The notes below the pieces were generated by a model that was given only the letters and a program-made list of their open reading frames with translations, searched no databases and was not told the origin of the DNA. A program made the translations under genes and the position numbers. Shown here piece by piece: positions 10,621 to 22,562 of a stretch of 64,000 nt of DNA (positions are counted from its first letter, which is position 1; each line of letters starts with the position of its first letter). This DNA comes from Plectrocnemia conspersa (taxonomy: Eukaryota > Arthropoda > Insecta > Trichoptera > Polycentropodidae), in NCBI GenBank assembly GCA_009617715.1, contig VTFK01000594.1, positions 32,400 through 96,399 on the forward strand, in the 5' to 3' direction.

Positions 10621-12240
10621 TATTTATACATTTAAACGTTAGCAATGTGCAGTATGCACTTTAATATTTATTATTTTTTAAATTAAAGACTATGATGACC
10701 TAACATGTTTCTCATAATGCGTCACGATAGTGAAAAATAATACATAATATATATTTTTTAATAAAATATTATAGGTGGTTAAAATAATTAAAAAATATAT
10801 AAAAAGAATCAACAAATATTTAAAATGAAAACATTAGAACCGTACCAGCTCCTCGTAGCTGACGTTAAAAATATCAATATGCAATAGCTGGCCACACACG
10901 CACGGATCTGTTCGACATGGATGTTAAAATGAAAATATGAAAAGAACTGTCTGTCAGCCGCCTGTCCGCACAAACTTGAATTTGCTATTTTACATAGATT
11001 TGTATATAAAATAAAAGATTTTTTATTTTAATTTTTATATTATTTTAATATATATTATAGATCATCCTTGACCACTTTACTTTTCTTTAGAATTTTCTTA
11101 AATGGAGTTATAATATTTTTAAATAAAATTTATGTTTAAAAATATTTTTTTCTGTAATATTTTTGAAAAAAACCCTTATTTTTATTTTGATTTTAACAGC
11201 CGTTATTTTAAACGAGCGGATAAGGTTGACTGGTAAACCAATCCAAATTATTATATTTACATTAGTTGTTTTTAGAACAAGTTTCGATATAATCAAAACT
11301 ACGACTGTTATCGTGTCCTTAAATTTCGTTATATTCCACAAATCTAAATGCTTTAAAATAAATATTTTTATTTACATTTAAAAAATATTTAAATTCCATT
11401 TTAAATGTTTTTCACCTGTACTCTATGATTTTTTTATGTTTTGAATAGCTGCAATTTTGAAAAATTAGAGGATCATAGCAGTTTACAAACTTAGATGAGA
11501 TTTTTACAGGATCTTAATTAGTAATAAATTTCATTTTGCTATTAATTAATATATCGTTTCCTTAAAAAGAACAATATAAATGAGCAAAAAATGTTGTTAA
11601 AAAATCGTTTTAATAAAAAAAATCATAACATAAAACCGACCTCAAATAATGAATCTGAACAAAATTACAGTTGTTTGAGATGTACCTATATACTGATGTA
11701 TTTACGATATAAGTTCCTTTAGCTATTTTTTATGCATGTTATACTAGAAATAAAAGGAGCAGAACATTGCCTTCAAAAGCACCCACTTCTAGGTAGTACT
11801 TTCACAATAAACATATTATGCAAAGGGACAGATTGCATTTTTTTAACGTGGTTCCGTTTTTAAAATAAAAAATAAATAAAATTAAACGTGGTTCCGTTTT
11901 TAAATATGGTTCCGTAATTTTTTTAAATAATAAAAAATAAATAAAATTAAAATACTACGTCACCAGGACATCTGCTATAAAATATTATCAGTACTACTAC
12001 AGATCATCCAACATTAGAAGTCAAAACGTCAGGAAGAAATACTTAGAGCAGTAATAAAAATAATTTTATCAGATACATAAGTAGTCGACCGCTGATTAAA
12101 TGTAATAATACTTAATACATAAGGGGTTCGAATAAGTAAATAACTATTAATAACAGTGGTATTGAGTATATTTTTTCAAATTGAACATTTGATTTATTTT
12201 CTTTACTCGATAAATACTGCATACTTTGTTTAAACTAAAA
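10621..12240. other. Intergenic with local duplications, no gene seen
   Basis: AT-rich. It has the partner of the 8860-8960 repeat (11005-11130) and a 40-bp direct duplication around AACGTGGTTCCGTTTTTAAA near 11845 and 11885. An open frame at 11163-11381 begins with a hydrophobic run but has no promoter, homologue or intron support, so I do not call it. Confidence 0.55.
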
Positions 12241-12314
12241 ATATAACACCAATAAATCATGCTCGCAGATGCTAAAAGTGACAAAGAAAAATACATTAAT
12301 TTGTTTAATTTAAC

Positions 12315-12322
12315 TATATAAG
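12315..12322 (+). promoter_or_regulatory. TATA box of gene C
   Basis: TATATAAG followed by TCT, 51 bp before the ATG, identical over 11 bases to the gene B promoter element. It supports 12366 as the start. Confidence 0.7.
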
Positions 12323-12365
12323 TCTCCGTCGTTTACTTCTTGATTCATACAAAAAATCCACAGAG

Positions 12366-15300
12366 ATGAGGAAGATACTTCAATTATTATCAATTTTAGC
12401 TGTTATATACAGTATTTCTGCGTTTTGTGGTAATAATTTATTATATTTATTATTAATATATATTATACAAATATTATCTAATATTACTATCTAATTTTAG
12501 TTACAAAATGTCCTTGCGAAAACGAGGAATATGTTACACAATGTACTGAAGGAGAACCCACATGTGCAGATTCTAATCCGCCTCAATGTCATCCATTCAC
12601 AGGATGTCGTTGTAAGTCAGGATACGTTCGTCATGACGGAGAGTGCATCAAAAAATGTGAATGCCGTAAGTATGACAATTATGTTAGTTATTTTGAAAAA
12701 TATTACACATTTATTTTTTATTCCAGCATGCAAATGCCCAAATGAAGTCTACGTTATAAATTCCGATGAAGGGGAACCTACATGTGAAAATCCTGATCCA
12801 GAACAATGTCATCCATTCACTGGATGCCGATGCAGACCAGGATATGTCCGTCATAACGGAAAATGCATCAAACAGTGCGAATGTCGTAAGTTTGATTGTA
12901 ATAACGGAAAAAAATCGATCATAATTCTAACCATACTGTAAATAAAATTCTTATTTCAGCATGCAAATGCCCAAATGAAGTATACGTTATAAATTCCGAT
13001 GAAGGAGAACCTACGTGTGAAAATCCTGATCCGGAACAATGTCATCCATTTACTGGATGTCGATGTAAGCCAGGATATGTCCGTCATAATGAAAAGTGCA
13101 TCAAGCAATGCGAATGTCGTAAGTTAGATCGTAATATGAAAAAAAAATGATCAAAATTCTAACCATATTATATTTTTTTTTCAGCATGCAAATGTCCTAA
13201 TGAAGTCTATGTTATAAATTCCGATGAAGGAGAACCTACATGTGAAAATCCTAATCCGGAACAATGTGATCCATTTACTGGATGTCGATGCAAGCCAGGA
13301 TTTGTCCGTCATAATGGAAAGTGCATCAAACAGTGTGAATGTCGTAAGTTAGATTGTAATAACGGAAAAAATTGCTCATAATTCTAACCATACTGTAAAT
13401 ACAATTTTTATTTCAGCATGCAAATGTCCTAACGAAGTCTATGTTATAAATTCTGATGAAGGAGAACCTACATGTGAAAATCCTGATCCGGAACAATGTC
13501 ATCCATTTACTGGATGTCGATGTAAACCAGGATATGTCCGTCATAATGGAAAATGCATCAAACAGTGTGAATGTCGTAAGTTTGATTGTAATAACGAAAG
13601 AAAAATTGATCATAATTCTAACCATACTGTAAATACAATTTTTATTTCAGCATGCAAATGTCCTAACGAAGTCTATGTTATAAATTCCGATGAAGGGGAA
13701 CCTACATGTGAAAATCCTGATCCGGAACAATGTCATCCATTTACTGGATGTCGATGTAAGCCAGGATATGTCCGTCATAATGAAAAGTGCATCAAACAGT
13801 GTGAATGTCGTAAGTTTGATTGTAATAACGGAAAAAATTGATCATAATTCTAACCATACTGTAAATACAATTTTTATTTCAGCATGCAAATGTCCCAACG
13901 AAGTCTATGTTATAAATTCCGATGGGGGGGAACCTACATGTGAAAATCCTGATCCGGAACAATGTCATCCATTTACTGGATGTCGATGTAAGCCAGGATA
14001 TGTCCGTCATAATGAAAAGTGCATCAAGCAATGCGAGTGTCGTAAGTTTGATCGTAATAATGAAAAAAAAATGATCAAAATTCTAACCATATTATATATT
14101 TTTTCAGCATGCAAATGTCCTAATGAAGTCTATGTTATAAATTCCGATGAAGGAGAACCTACATGTGAAAATCCTAATCCGAAACAATGTCATCCATTTA
14201 CTGGATGTCGATGCAAGCCAGGATATGTCCGTCATAACGGAAAGTGCATCAAGCAATGCGAATGTCGTGAGTTTGATAGTAATAGCAAGAGATATTCTGA
14301 TTATAATATTGAAATTACTAAATCCTCTTTTCATTTCAGCGTGCTCATGTCCTAATGAAGTATACGTTATAAACTCAAATGAAGGAGAACCTACATGTGA
14401 AGATCCAAATCCCAAACAATGTCATCCATTCACTGGATGTCGATGCAGGCCTGGATATGTCCGTCATAACGGAAAGTGCATCAAGCAAAGCGAATGTCGT
14501 GAGTTTCACGTTACAATAATTCATTTTCTTAAAGCGCAGATGATTTTTGTTATCTGTTGTTAGAATCACAACTAAGTAAATGTTTCATTACCGCGATTCT
14601 ATGCATTGTTAGTTTAAAAATATGCTTAATTCAAGAAAAATAATCGCTTTGTAATACATATTTATAAAAACTCACTATAACTTTTTTTCCAGCATGCAAA
14701 TGTCCAAATGAAGTTTATGTTATAAACTCTGATAAAGGAGAACCGACATGTACAGATCCAAACCCAAAGCAATGTCACCCATTTACTGGATGTCGTTGTA
14801 AACCTGGATATGTTCGTCATGACGGAAAATGTATTAAGCAATGTGAATGTCGTAAGTTTGATCGTAATAATGAAAAAAAAAATAATCAACATTCTAACCA
14901 TATTGTAAATAATTTTTTTTAGCATGCAAATGTCCTAATGAAGTCTATGTTATAAATTCCGATGACGGAGAACCTACATGTGAAAATCCTAATCCGGAAC
15001 AATGTCATCCATTTACTGGATGTCGATGCAAGCCAGGATATGTCCGTCATAACGGAAAGTGCATCAAGCAATGCGAATGTCGTGAGTTTGATAGTAATAG
15101 CAAGAGATATTCTGATTATAATATTGAAATTACTAAATCCTTTTTTCATTTCAGCGTGCTCATGTCCTAATGAAGTATACGTTATAAACTCAAATGAAGG
15201 AGAACCTACATGTGAAGATCCAAATCCCAAACAATGTCATCCCTTCACTGGATGTCGATGCAGGCCTGGATATGTCCGTCATAACGGAAAGTGCATCAAG

Positions 15301-18300
15301 CAATGCGAATGTCGTGAGTTTCACGTTACAATAATTCATTTTCTTAAAACGCAGATGATTTTTGTTATCTGTTGTTAGAATCACAACTAAGTAAACGTTT
15401 TATTAACGCGATTCTATAAATTGTTAGTTTAAAAAAATGCGTAATGCAAGAAAAATAATCGCTTTGTAATACATATTTATAAAAACTCACTATAACTTTT
15501 TCCAGCATGCAAATGTCCAAATGAAGTTTATGTTATAAACTCCGATTTAGGAGAACCGACATGTACAGATCCAAACCCAAAGCAATGTCATCCATTTACT
15601 GGATGTCGTTGTAAACCTGGATATGTTCGTCATGACGGCAAATGTATTAAGCAATGCGAATGTCGTAAGTTTGATCGTATTAATGAAAAAAAAAATTCAC
15701 AATTCTAATCATATTATAAATATTTTTTTTTCAGCATGCAAATGTCCTAATGAAGTCTATGTTATAAATTCCGATGAAGGAGAACCGACATGTACAGATC
15801 CAAACCCAAAGCAATGTCATCCATTTACTGGATGTCGTTGTAAACCTGGATATGTTCGTCATGACGGAAAATGTATCAAGCAATGCGAATGTCGTAAGTT
15901 TAATCGTATTAATGAAAAAAAAAAATTCAAAATTCTAACCATATTATAAATATTTTTTTTTCAGCATGCAAATGTCCTAATGAAGTCTATGTTATAAATT
16001 CCGATGAAGGAGAACCTACATGTGAAAATCCTAATCCGGGACAATGTCATCCATTTACTGGATGTCGATGCAAGCCAGGATATGTCCGTCATAACGGGAA
16101 GTGCATCAAACAATGCGAATGTCGTAAGTTTGAAAATTATGATGGTTGTAAAATCATTTATTTAATATATTTAAATTTCTATATATTGATTTATATTCTA
16201 GCCTGTAAATGTCCTAATGAAGTATACGTTGTAAACTCAAATGAAGGAGAACCTACATGTGAAGATCCAAATCCGAAACAATGTCATCCATTCACTGGAT
16301 GTCGATGCAGGCCAGGATATGTCCGTCATAACGGAAAGTGCATCAAGCAATGCGAATGTCGTAAGTATATTAGCAAAAATAGTTATGCGTAACACTATTG
16401 CATTTTTCTAAAACACAGATGATTATTGTTATCTGTTCACATTGATTATTGATTATAATATTGAAATTACTAAATCCTCTTTTCATTTCAGCGTGCTCAT
16501 GTCCTAATGAAGTATACGTTATAAATTCAAATGAAGGAGAACCTACATGTGAAGATCCAAATCCCAAACAATGTCATCCATTCACTGGATGTCGATGCAG
16601 GCCAGGATATGTCCGTCATAACGGAAAGTGCATCAAGCAATGCGAATGTCGTGAGTTTCACGTTACAATAATTCATTTTCTTAAAACACAGATGATTTTT
16701 GTTATCTGTTGTTAGAATCACATCTAAGTAAACGTGTAATTAACTTGATTTTATGCATTGTTAGTTTAAAAAAATGCGTAATTCAAGAAAAATAATTGCT
16801 TTGTAATACATATTTATAAAAACTCACTATAACTTTTTTTTCAGCATGCAAATGTGCAAATGAAGTTTATGTTATAAACTCCGATAAAGGAGAACCGACA
16901 TGTACAGATCCAAATCCAAAGCAATGTCATCCTTTTACTGGATGTCGTTGTAAGCCTGGATATGTTCGTCATGACGGAGAATGCATCAAGCAATGCGAAT
17001 GTCGTAAGTTTCATAGATATAACGGTAAAAATTCTAATCATAATTCTTAATACATATATTGATTATTAAATGATTATTTTAGCGTGCAAATGTCCTAATG
17101 AAGTTTACGTTATAAATTCTGATGAAGGAGAACCTACGTGTGAAAATCCTGATCCAAAACAATGTCATCCATTCACTGGATGTAGATGCAGGCCAGGATA
17201 TGTCCGTCATAACGGAAAGTGCATCAAGCAATGCGAATGCCGTAAGTTTGATGGCGATAACGGGAAAAATTCGGAGCTCACAATTCTTAACATACTGTAA
17301 ACTAAATTATTATTTTAGCTTGCAAATGTCCCAATGAAGTTTATGTTATAAACTCCGATAAAGGAGAACCAACATGTACAGATCCAGACCCAAAACAATG
17401 TCATCCATTTACTGGATGTCGTTGTAAACCTGGATATGTTCGTCATGACGGTAAATGTATCAAGCAATGCGAATGTCGTAAGTTATCAATAATATAAGTG
17501 AAAATAAATTTTTGTTTAATATGTTGGTGTCAATAAAATATTATTTTACTTTTTAGCATGTAACTGTAATGAAGAGTACGTTGTGAATTCTATTAAGGGA
17601 GAACCTACCTGTGATAATTCTAATCCAATTTCTTGCCGTCCGTTTACTGGATGTCGATGCAAGCCAGGATATGTCCGGTATAACGGAGAGTGCATCAAGC
17701 AATGCGAATGTCGTAAGTTTGGTAGCAATAACGGGAAAAATTTCGATTCTTATTCTTAGCATACTGTAAACTAAATTATTATTTTAGCGTGCAAATGTCC
17801 GAATGAAGTTTATGTTATAAACTCTGATAAAGGAGAACCGACATGTACAGATCCTAACCCAAAACAATGTCATCCATTTACTGGATGTCGTTGTAAGCCT
17901 GGATATGTCCGTCATAACGGAAAATGCATCAAGCAATGCGATTGTCGTAAGTTTGACAGTAATATAAGTGAAAAAAATAGTTTAATAAGTTGGTGTAAAT
18001 AAAAAAATATTTCACTTTTTAGCATGTGACTGTAATGAAGAGTATGTTGTGAATTCTATTAAGGGAGAACCTACCTGCGATAATTCTAATCCAATTTCAT
18101 GCCGTCCTTTTACTGGTTGTCGATGCAAGCCAGGATATGTCCGTTATAACGGAAAGTGCATCAAGCAATGCGAATGCCGTAAGTTAATTAGAAATGATAG
18201 TTTTGCGTAACACTAATTCACTTTCTTAAAACACAGATATTTTTTGTTATCTGTTGTTAGAATCATAACTAAGTAAATTGTAATTACCGCGATTTTATGC

Positions 18301-21300
18301 ATTGATAATGGAAAAAAGCGCATTTTAAGAAAATAATCGCATTCTAATATCTATTTGTAAGATTATTACATTAATTTATTTCCAGCGTGTAAATGTCCTA
18401 ATGAAGTTTATGTTATAAACTCCGATAAAGGAGAACCGACATGTACAGATCCAAACCCAAAACAATGTCAACCATTTACTGGATGTCGTTGTAAGCCTGG
18501 ATATGTTCGTCATGACGGAAAATGTATCAAGCAAAGCGAATGTCGTAAGTTTAACATTAATAAAAGTAAAATTAAATTTTACTTTAGTAAGTTCGTGTTA
18601 ATATCATAATATTTTACTTTTTAGCGTGTGACTGTAATGAAGTGTATGTTGTTAATTCTACTAACGGAGAACCAACCTGCGAAAATTCGAACCCAATTTC
18701 TTGCCGTCCGTTTACTGGATGTCGTTGCAAGCCAGGATATGTTCGGAATAACGGAAAGTGCATCAAGCAATGCGATTGTCGTAAGTTTAGTAGCAATGAT
18801 GGTTTTGGGAAACATAGAATAATTTTTGTAAAACACAAATACTCTTTGAACACATTTGTATGCATTGTTTGTTTCAAAAATCATCTATGTAAAAGAAAAG
18901 CTAATGCATACCGATCCTTGGTAATTAGGTAATCATTTTGCAATGGTAAATTTCCATACCTTTGTTTTTATTCTAGCATGCGAACGTCCTAATGAAATCT
19001 TCGTTATCAAATCTAAGAAAGGAGAACCTACGTGTACTGATCCTAACCCAAAACAATGTCGTCCATTTACTGGATGTCGTTGCAAGCCTGGATATGTTCG
19101 TTATAACGGAAAGTGCATTAAACCTTGCGAATGCCGTAAGTCTGCCAGTAATACAGGGGTAAAAAGGTTTCATTTAAAACAATAAATGTTAACGAAATAT
19201 ATTTTACGCCCTAGCTTGCGACTGTAATGAAGAATACGTTGAGAATTCTACTAAAGGGGAACCTACATGTGATAATTCCAATTCAATTATTTGCCGTCCG
19301 TTTACTGGTTGTCGTTGCAAGCCAGGATATGTTCGTTATAACGGAAAATGCATTAAACAATGCGATTGTCGTAAGTTTGATGGTGATTATTGATATTTAT
19401 AATTCTTATTTGTTTTCTCACTACTCCATTTTTTACAGCTTGCAAATGTCCTAATGAAGTGTACGTAATAAATTCTAATGAAGGAGAGCCCACTTGTACT
19501 GATCCAAATCCGCCTCAATGTCATCCATTCACTGGATGTCGTTGTAAGCCAGGATATGTTCGATATAACGGAAAATGCATCAAACAATGCGAATGTCGTA
19601 AGTTTGATAGTAATAGCAAGAGATATTCTGATTATAATATTGAAATTACTAAATCCTCTTTTCATTTCAGCGTGCTCATGTCCTAATGAAGTATACGTTA
19701 TAAACTCAAATGAAGGAGAACCTACATGTGAAGATCCAAATCCGAAACAATGTCATCCATTCACAGGATGTCGATGCAAGCCAGGATATGTTCGGCATGA
19801 CGGAAAGTGCATTAAGCAGTGCGAATGTCGTAAGTATAGTAGCAATGATCTTTTTTGTTAAAATATAATTGTAAAAATATTTTGTTTTCTTTCTCCATTA
19901 ATCAGTGAGACACTGGTTTTCTTACACTACTCTCTGTAAAGCTGAAAGAAATATCTTTTTTTATTGAAGGGAGTCGCGAGTGTCCTTATCAAGCGCGTAC
20001 GAAGTGATTCATTCCCTTTCGCTCGCTCGCGTGCTAAGTGTTGAAAGTGAGTGAGAGGTAAGGGCGTGCGGAACGCATGTAACGCACGCCCTTATCTTTT
20101 ACTCACACTCGTCACCGTACGCGTCTGGTCCTTATAATTCGTAGAGGCATTAAATAATCTGCGAATAGTTTCTTTCCCCATTTTACACATTTGTGCTAAT
20201 GAAGAATTACTAAAAAACTCATTATATTTTTGAGTTATGAAAGATTCTGGATTTTGCAAATATTTAATTAACGTAATCAATGTCTGGTTTTTTGGATTAT
20301 ATAATTTCTCTTAAATTGCATATTGAAATTTCGAGCTTAGCTCATAATTGATATTTTCAAATTGTTCTAACAACAATTTTAAGGCCCCTTCGGCTGTCAA
20401 TAATAATCGTGAGACAATTGTCAATAACAACTGTCACTATTTTACAAAAACAATATAAAAAAAATCATTTTGGATTATCGAAAAAAAAGTAGCCCTAAAT
20501 CGTTTTGCATTCTGCCGATTCCCATGCGTAATTTCTTATTATCGAAGCGGGTCACTAAAACAAAGATAAATCCGCCGGCCGGTTAAGGTAATTAAAAAAT
20601 CACAAAAAAATTGTTGGTTATTATATGGCACGTAAGCTTTTGGAACGCTTTCTTAAATGAAACTTAAGCAAAAATAAGGCGAATTCGAGTGTTTAAAATA
20701 TTTTTTAAAACATTTTTTGTCATTTCCAGATTCCTATTAAAATATGTTAGGCACGAACCCGCCTTTACTTATGCAGCATTATAAAAAGAGCAGTGGTTGT
20801 AAACCGTAAAATATAAAAAATATTCATACAAATTTAATTTATATAATAAAAAATTGCCTCATAAGATGAGAATACTCGATTCGATATTTTCTTAGAGAAA
20901 TTCACAAAAGAAACATTAGTTATGTGTTTATTTATTTTAAATACTTTATTTATTATAGCTTGCAAATGTCCCAATCAAGTATACGTTATAAACTCAAACG
21001 AAGGAGTACCTACATGTGAAGATCCAAGTCCAGGGCAATGTCGTCCATTCACTGGATGTAGATGCAAGCCAGGATATGTACTTCATAACGGAAAGTGCAT
21101 CAAGCAGTGCGAATGTCGTAAGTTTAAAAGCAATGATAGTTACAACGCATTATAATTGTAATATATAAATTTTTATTTCAGCATGCAAAAGTCCTAATGA
21201 AATCTACGTTATAAATTCTGATAAAGGAGAACCGACATGTGAAGACCCAAATCCAAAACAATGTCATCCATTCACTGGATGTCGTTGCAAGCCCGGATTT

Positions 21301-21909
21301 GTCCGTTATAACGGAGAGTGCGTCAAACCGTGTGAATGTCGTAAGTTTGAATATAATGTACATCAAAATAAATTCCATTTAAAATATATAAATGTTAATA
21401 ATTCATATTTATGTTTTAGCATGCAATTGTAATGAAGAATACGTTGTAAGTTCTACGATAGGAGAACCTACCTGCGATAATCCTAATCCAATCTCTTGCC
21501 GTCCATTTACTGGATGTCGCTGCAAAAAAGGATATGTCCGCCTTAATGGAAAGTGTATTAAACAGTGCGAATGCCGTAAGAGAACATATACTATTATTAA
21601 TTGGCCATTATGTTTTAATTATGATAAAAATAACTATAAATATATTTAGCATGCAATTGTAACGAAGAATACGTCGTAAAATCTAAAAAAGGAGAACCTA
21701 CTTGTGATAATCCTAATCCAATCTCTTGCCGTCCATTCACTGGATGTCGCTGCAAAAAAGGATATGTCCGCTATAATGGACAGTGTATTATAGCTTGCGA
21801 TTGTCGTAAGTATAATTGTATATTACAATAATATCCACAGGGAACATTTTTATATATTTAATTACTTTCAGCTCCTAAATGTGGCTGCGGTAAAGTATGG
21901 AACGCATAA
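12366..21909 (+). CDS. Secreted protein with 33 TIL-like domains, gene C
   Basis: Exons: 12366-12429, 12501-12665, 12727-12885, 12960-13118, 13185-13343, 13417-13575, 13651-13809, 13883-14041, 14108-14266, 14340-14498, 14693-14851, 14923-15081, 15155-15313, 15506-15664, 15735-15893, 15965-16123, 16202-16360, 16492-16650, 16845-17003, 17083-17241, 17319-17477, 17557-17712, 17788-17946, 18023-18178, 18386-18544, 18625-18780, 18977-19135, 19215-19370, 19439-19597, 19671-19829, 20959-21117, 21182-21340, 21420-21575, 21650-21805, 21872-21909. The joined frame is open, 1778 aa. Exon 1 is a signal peptide (MRKILQLLSILAVIYSISAF). Each middle exon is one domain, phase 1-1, mostly 9 Cys: CKCPNEVYVINS, GEPTC, QCHPFTGCRC, PGYVRHNGKC, KQCEC. 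Joined domains give C-E-C-P-C-K-C at each border. Six exons are 156 bp with CNCNEEYVVNS starts. Exons 10 and 25 have QSEC, exon 27 CER and exon 32 CKS, each losing a Cys. The last exon ends KCGCGKVWNA. The family suggests secreted protease inhibition, but a structural or defence role is as likely. Confidence 0.87.
14108..17003 (+). repeat. Exon-intron cassette repeated three times in gene C
   Basis: The cassette exon 10-intron 10-exon 11 (14340-14851) recurs as exon 13-intron 13-exon 14 (15155-15664) and exon 18-intron 18-exon 19 (16492-17003). The long introns (about 192-194 bp) share CACGTTACAATAATTCATTT and GTTATCTGTTGTTAGAATCA. The intron before the first two cassettes (14267-14339, 15082-15154) is nearly identical, and the same intron stands at 19598-19670. 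Duplication of blocks larger than one exon is direct from the sequence. Confidence 0.85.
16361..16491 (+). repeat. Chimeric intron 17 of gene C
   Basis: Its first part (TTATGCGTAACACTATT, AAAACACAGAT, GTTATCTGTT) matches intron 24 (18179-18385), while its last part (GATTATAATATTGAAATTAC to the acceptor) matches introns 9, 12 and 29. The junction is near 16440. This is the expected product of recombination inside introns. Confidence 0.7.
17319..19438 (+). repeat. Dimeric higher-order repeat: alternating 159- and 156-bp TIL exons
   Basis: Exons 21-28 alternate in length and type: CKCPNEVYVINS-type (159 bp; exon 27 is CERPNEIFVIKS) and C(N/D)CNEEYVVNS-type (156 bp, with ISCRPFTG instead of QCHPFTG). 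Four dimers follow each other: 21/22, 23/24, 25/26, 27/28. The intron type also tends to follow the dimer. The dimer, not the single exon, was the unit of duplication here. Confidence 0.85.
20044..20107. repeat. GC-rich hairpin in intron 30 of gene C
   Basis: TAAGGGCGTGCG (20059-20070) is exactly complementary to CGCACGCCCTTA (20083-20094), with a 12-nt loop; outer parts (GTGAGT and ACTCAC) extend the stem imperfectly. It sits in a GC-rich block (about 19970-20130) that stands out in an AT-rich intron, likely part of an inserted element. Confidence 0.75.
20092..20310 (-). other. Unrecognised minus-strand open frame in intron 30
   Basis: Open frame of about 70 codons ending TAA, with FITQKYNEFFSNSSLAQMCK then GKETIRRLFN. 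It has varied, protein-like composition and lies beside the GC-rich hairpin in the only kilobase-size intron of gene C, so it may be a fragment of a mobile element. I cannot assign a family. Confidence 0.3.
20389..20897 (+). repeat. Dispersed repeat family R1, copy 1
   Basis: Similar to 39993-40515 over about 500 bp: GTCAATAATAATC, TTTTGGATTATCGAAAA, CTAAATCGTTTT, CGATTCCCATGC, GGCCGGTTAA, TTAGGCA, CTTATGCAG and TTATATAATAAAA in the same order. No long ORF, and no clear ends or target duplication. Probably a non-autonomous transposable element, here inside intron 30 of gene C. Confidence 0.75.
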
Positions 21910-21999
21910 AAATATCGGTAAAGCATTTATTTATTCGTAATTCACTAAATGTTTTTAATATACGGCTGTAATATGTTTTTTTGTAAAGTAAATAACTTA

Positions 22000-22005
22000 A
22001 ATAAA
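22000..22005 (+). terminator. Polyadenylation signal AATAAA, gene C
   Basis: AATAAA about 90 bp after the TAA stop at 21907-21909. Confidence 0.55.
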
Positions 22006-22095
22006 TACGATTGAAAAATATAACTACGTAGTTTCATTTGGCTCAATTTAAAATGAAACATTTTGAGTTTAATTTTGTACTCTGTAAGTCGTATC

Positions 22096-22524
22096 GGTGT
22101 GTGTAATAATAATACACGTAAACAAAGGAAATATATTTAATTATAATAATAAAAATAAAAATTGCTCGATTTATTTCCGTTGCTTCGACCAATAAAAAAA
22201 TAAGCATTCAAATATAAAACAAGATGGCTGACAGTGACGTGACAACACAGTTTTAAATAATTTTGCTACGCGACAATAATTTTTATTATTTTCCATGTGC
22301 GTTGTTCGATTTGACTGTAAATAAATATACGGATAAAAACAAACTAGGTGTTATAACTAAATACATAGTGTGTGTGAGGATTAGAAGAATACATTGATTA
22401 CACTATATAAACAATCTTCGTGTTGAAATGTTCAAATTTTGAGTTCCGAGGCCGAAAAGTGAGTTTTTCCTTTTACAATACATAAACATTATCATTGCTT
22501 CCGATTTTATTAACATATTCGTTA
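22096..22524. repeat. TIL downstream flank, copy 2 (empty LTR site)
   Basis: Collinear with 9127-9847 but without the 254-bp insert; AAGAATACATTG at 22386-22395 is the intact target site. It starts about 190 bp after the gene C stop. Confidence 0.85.
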
Positions 22525-22562
22525 GATTTGACTGAATATAATTAATGTAATAAAACCCAAAA

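Noticed and set aside
11163..11381. Small secreted protein (hydrophobic start)
   Set aside because: It is an AT-rich frame overlapping an equally open antisense frame, with no promoter, homology or splice support.
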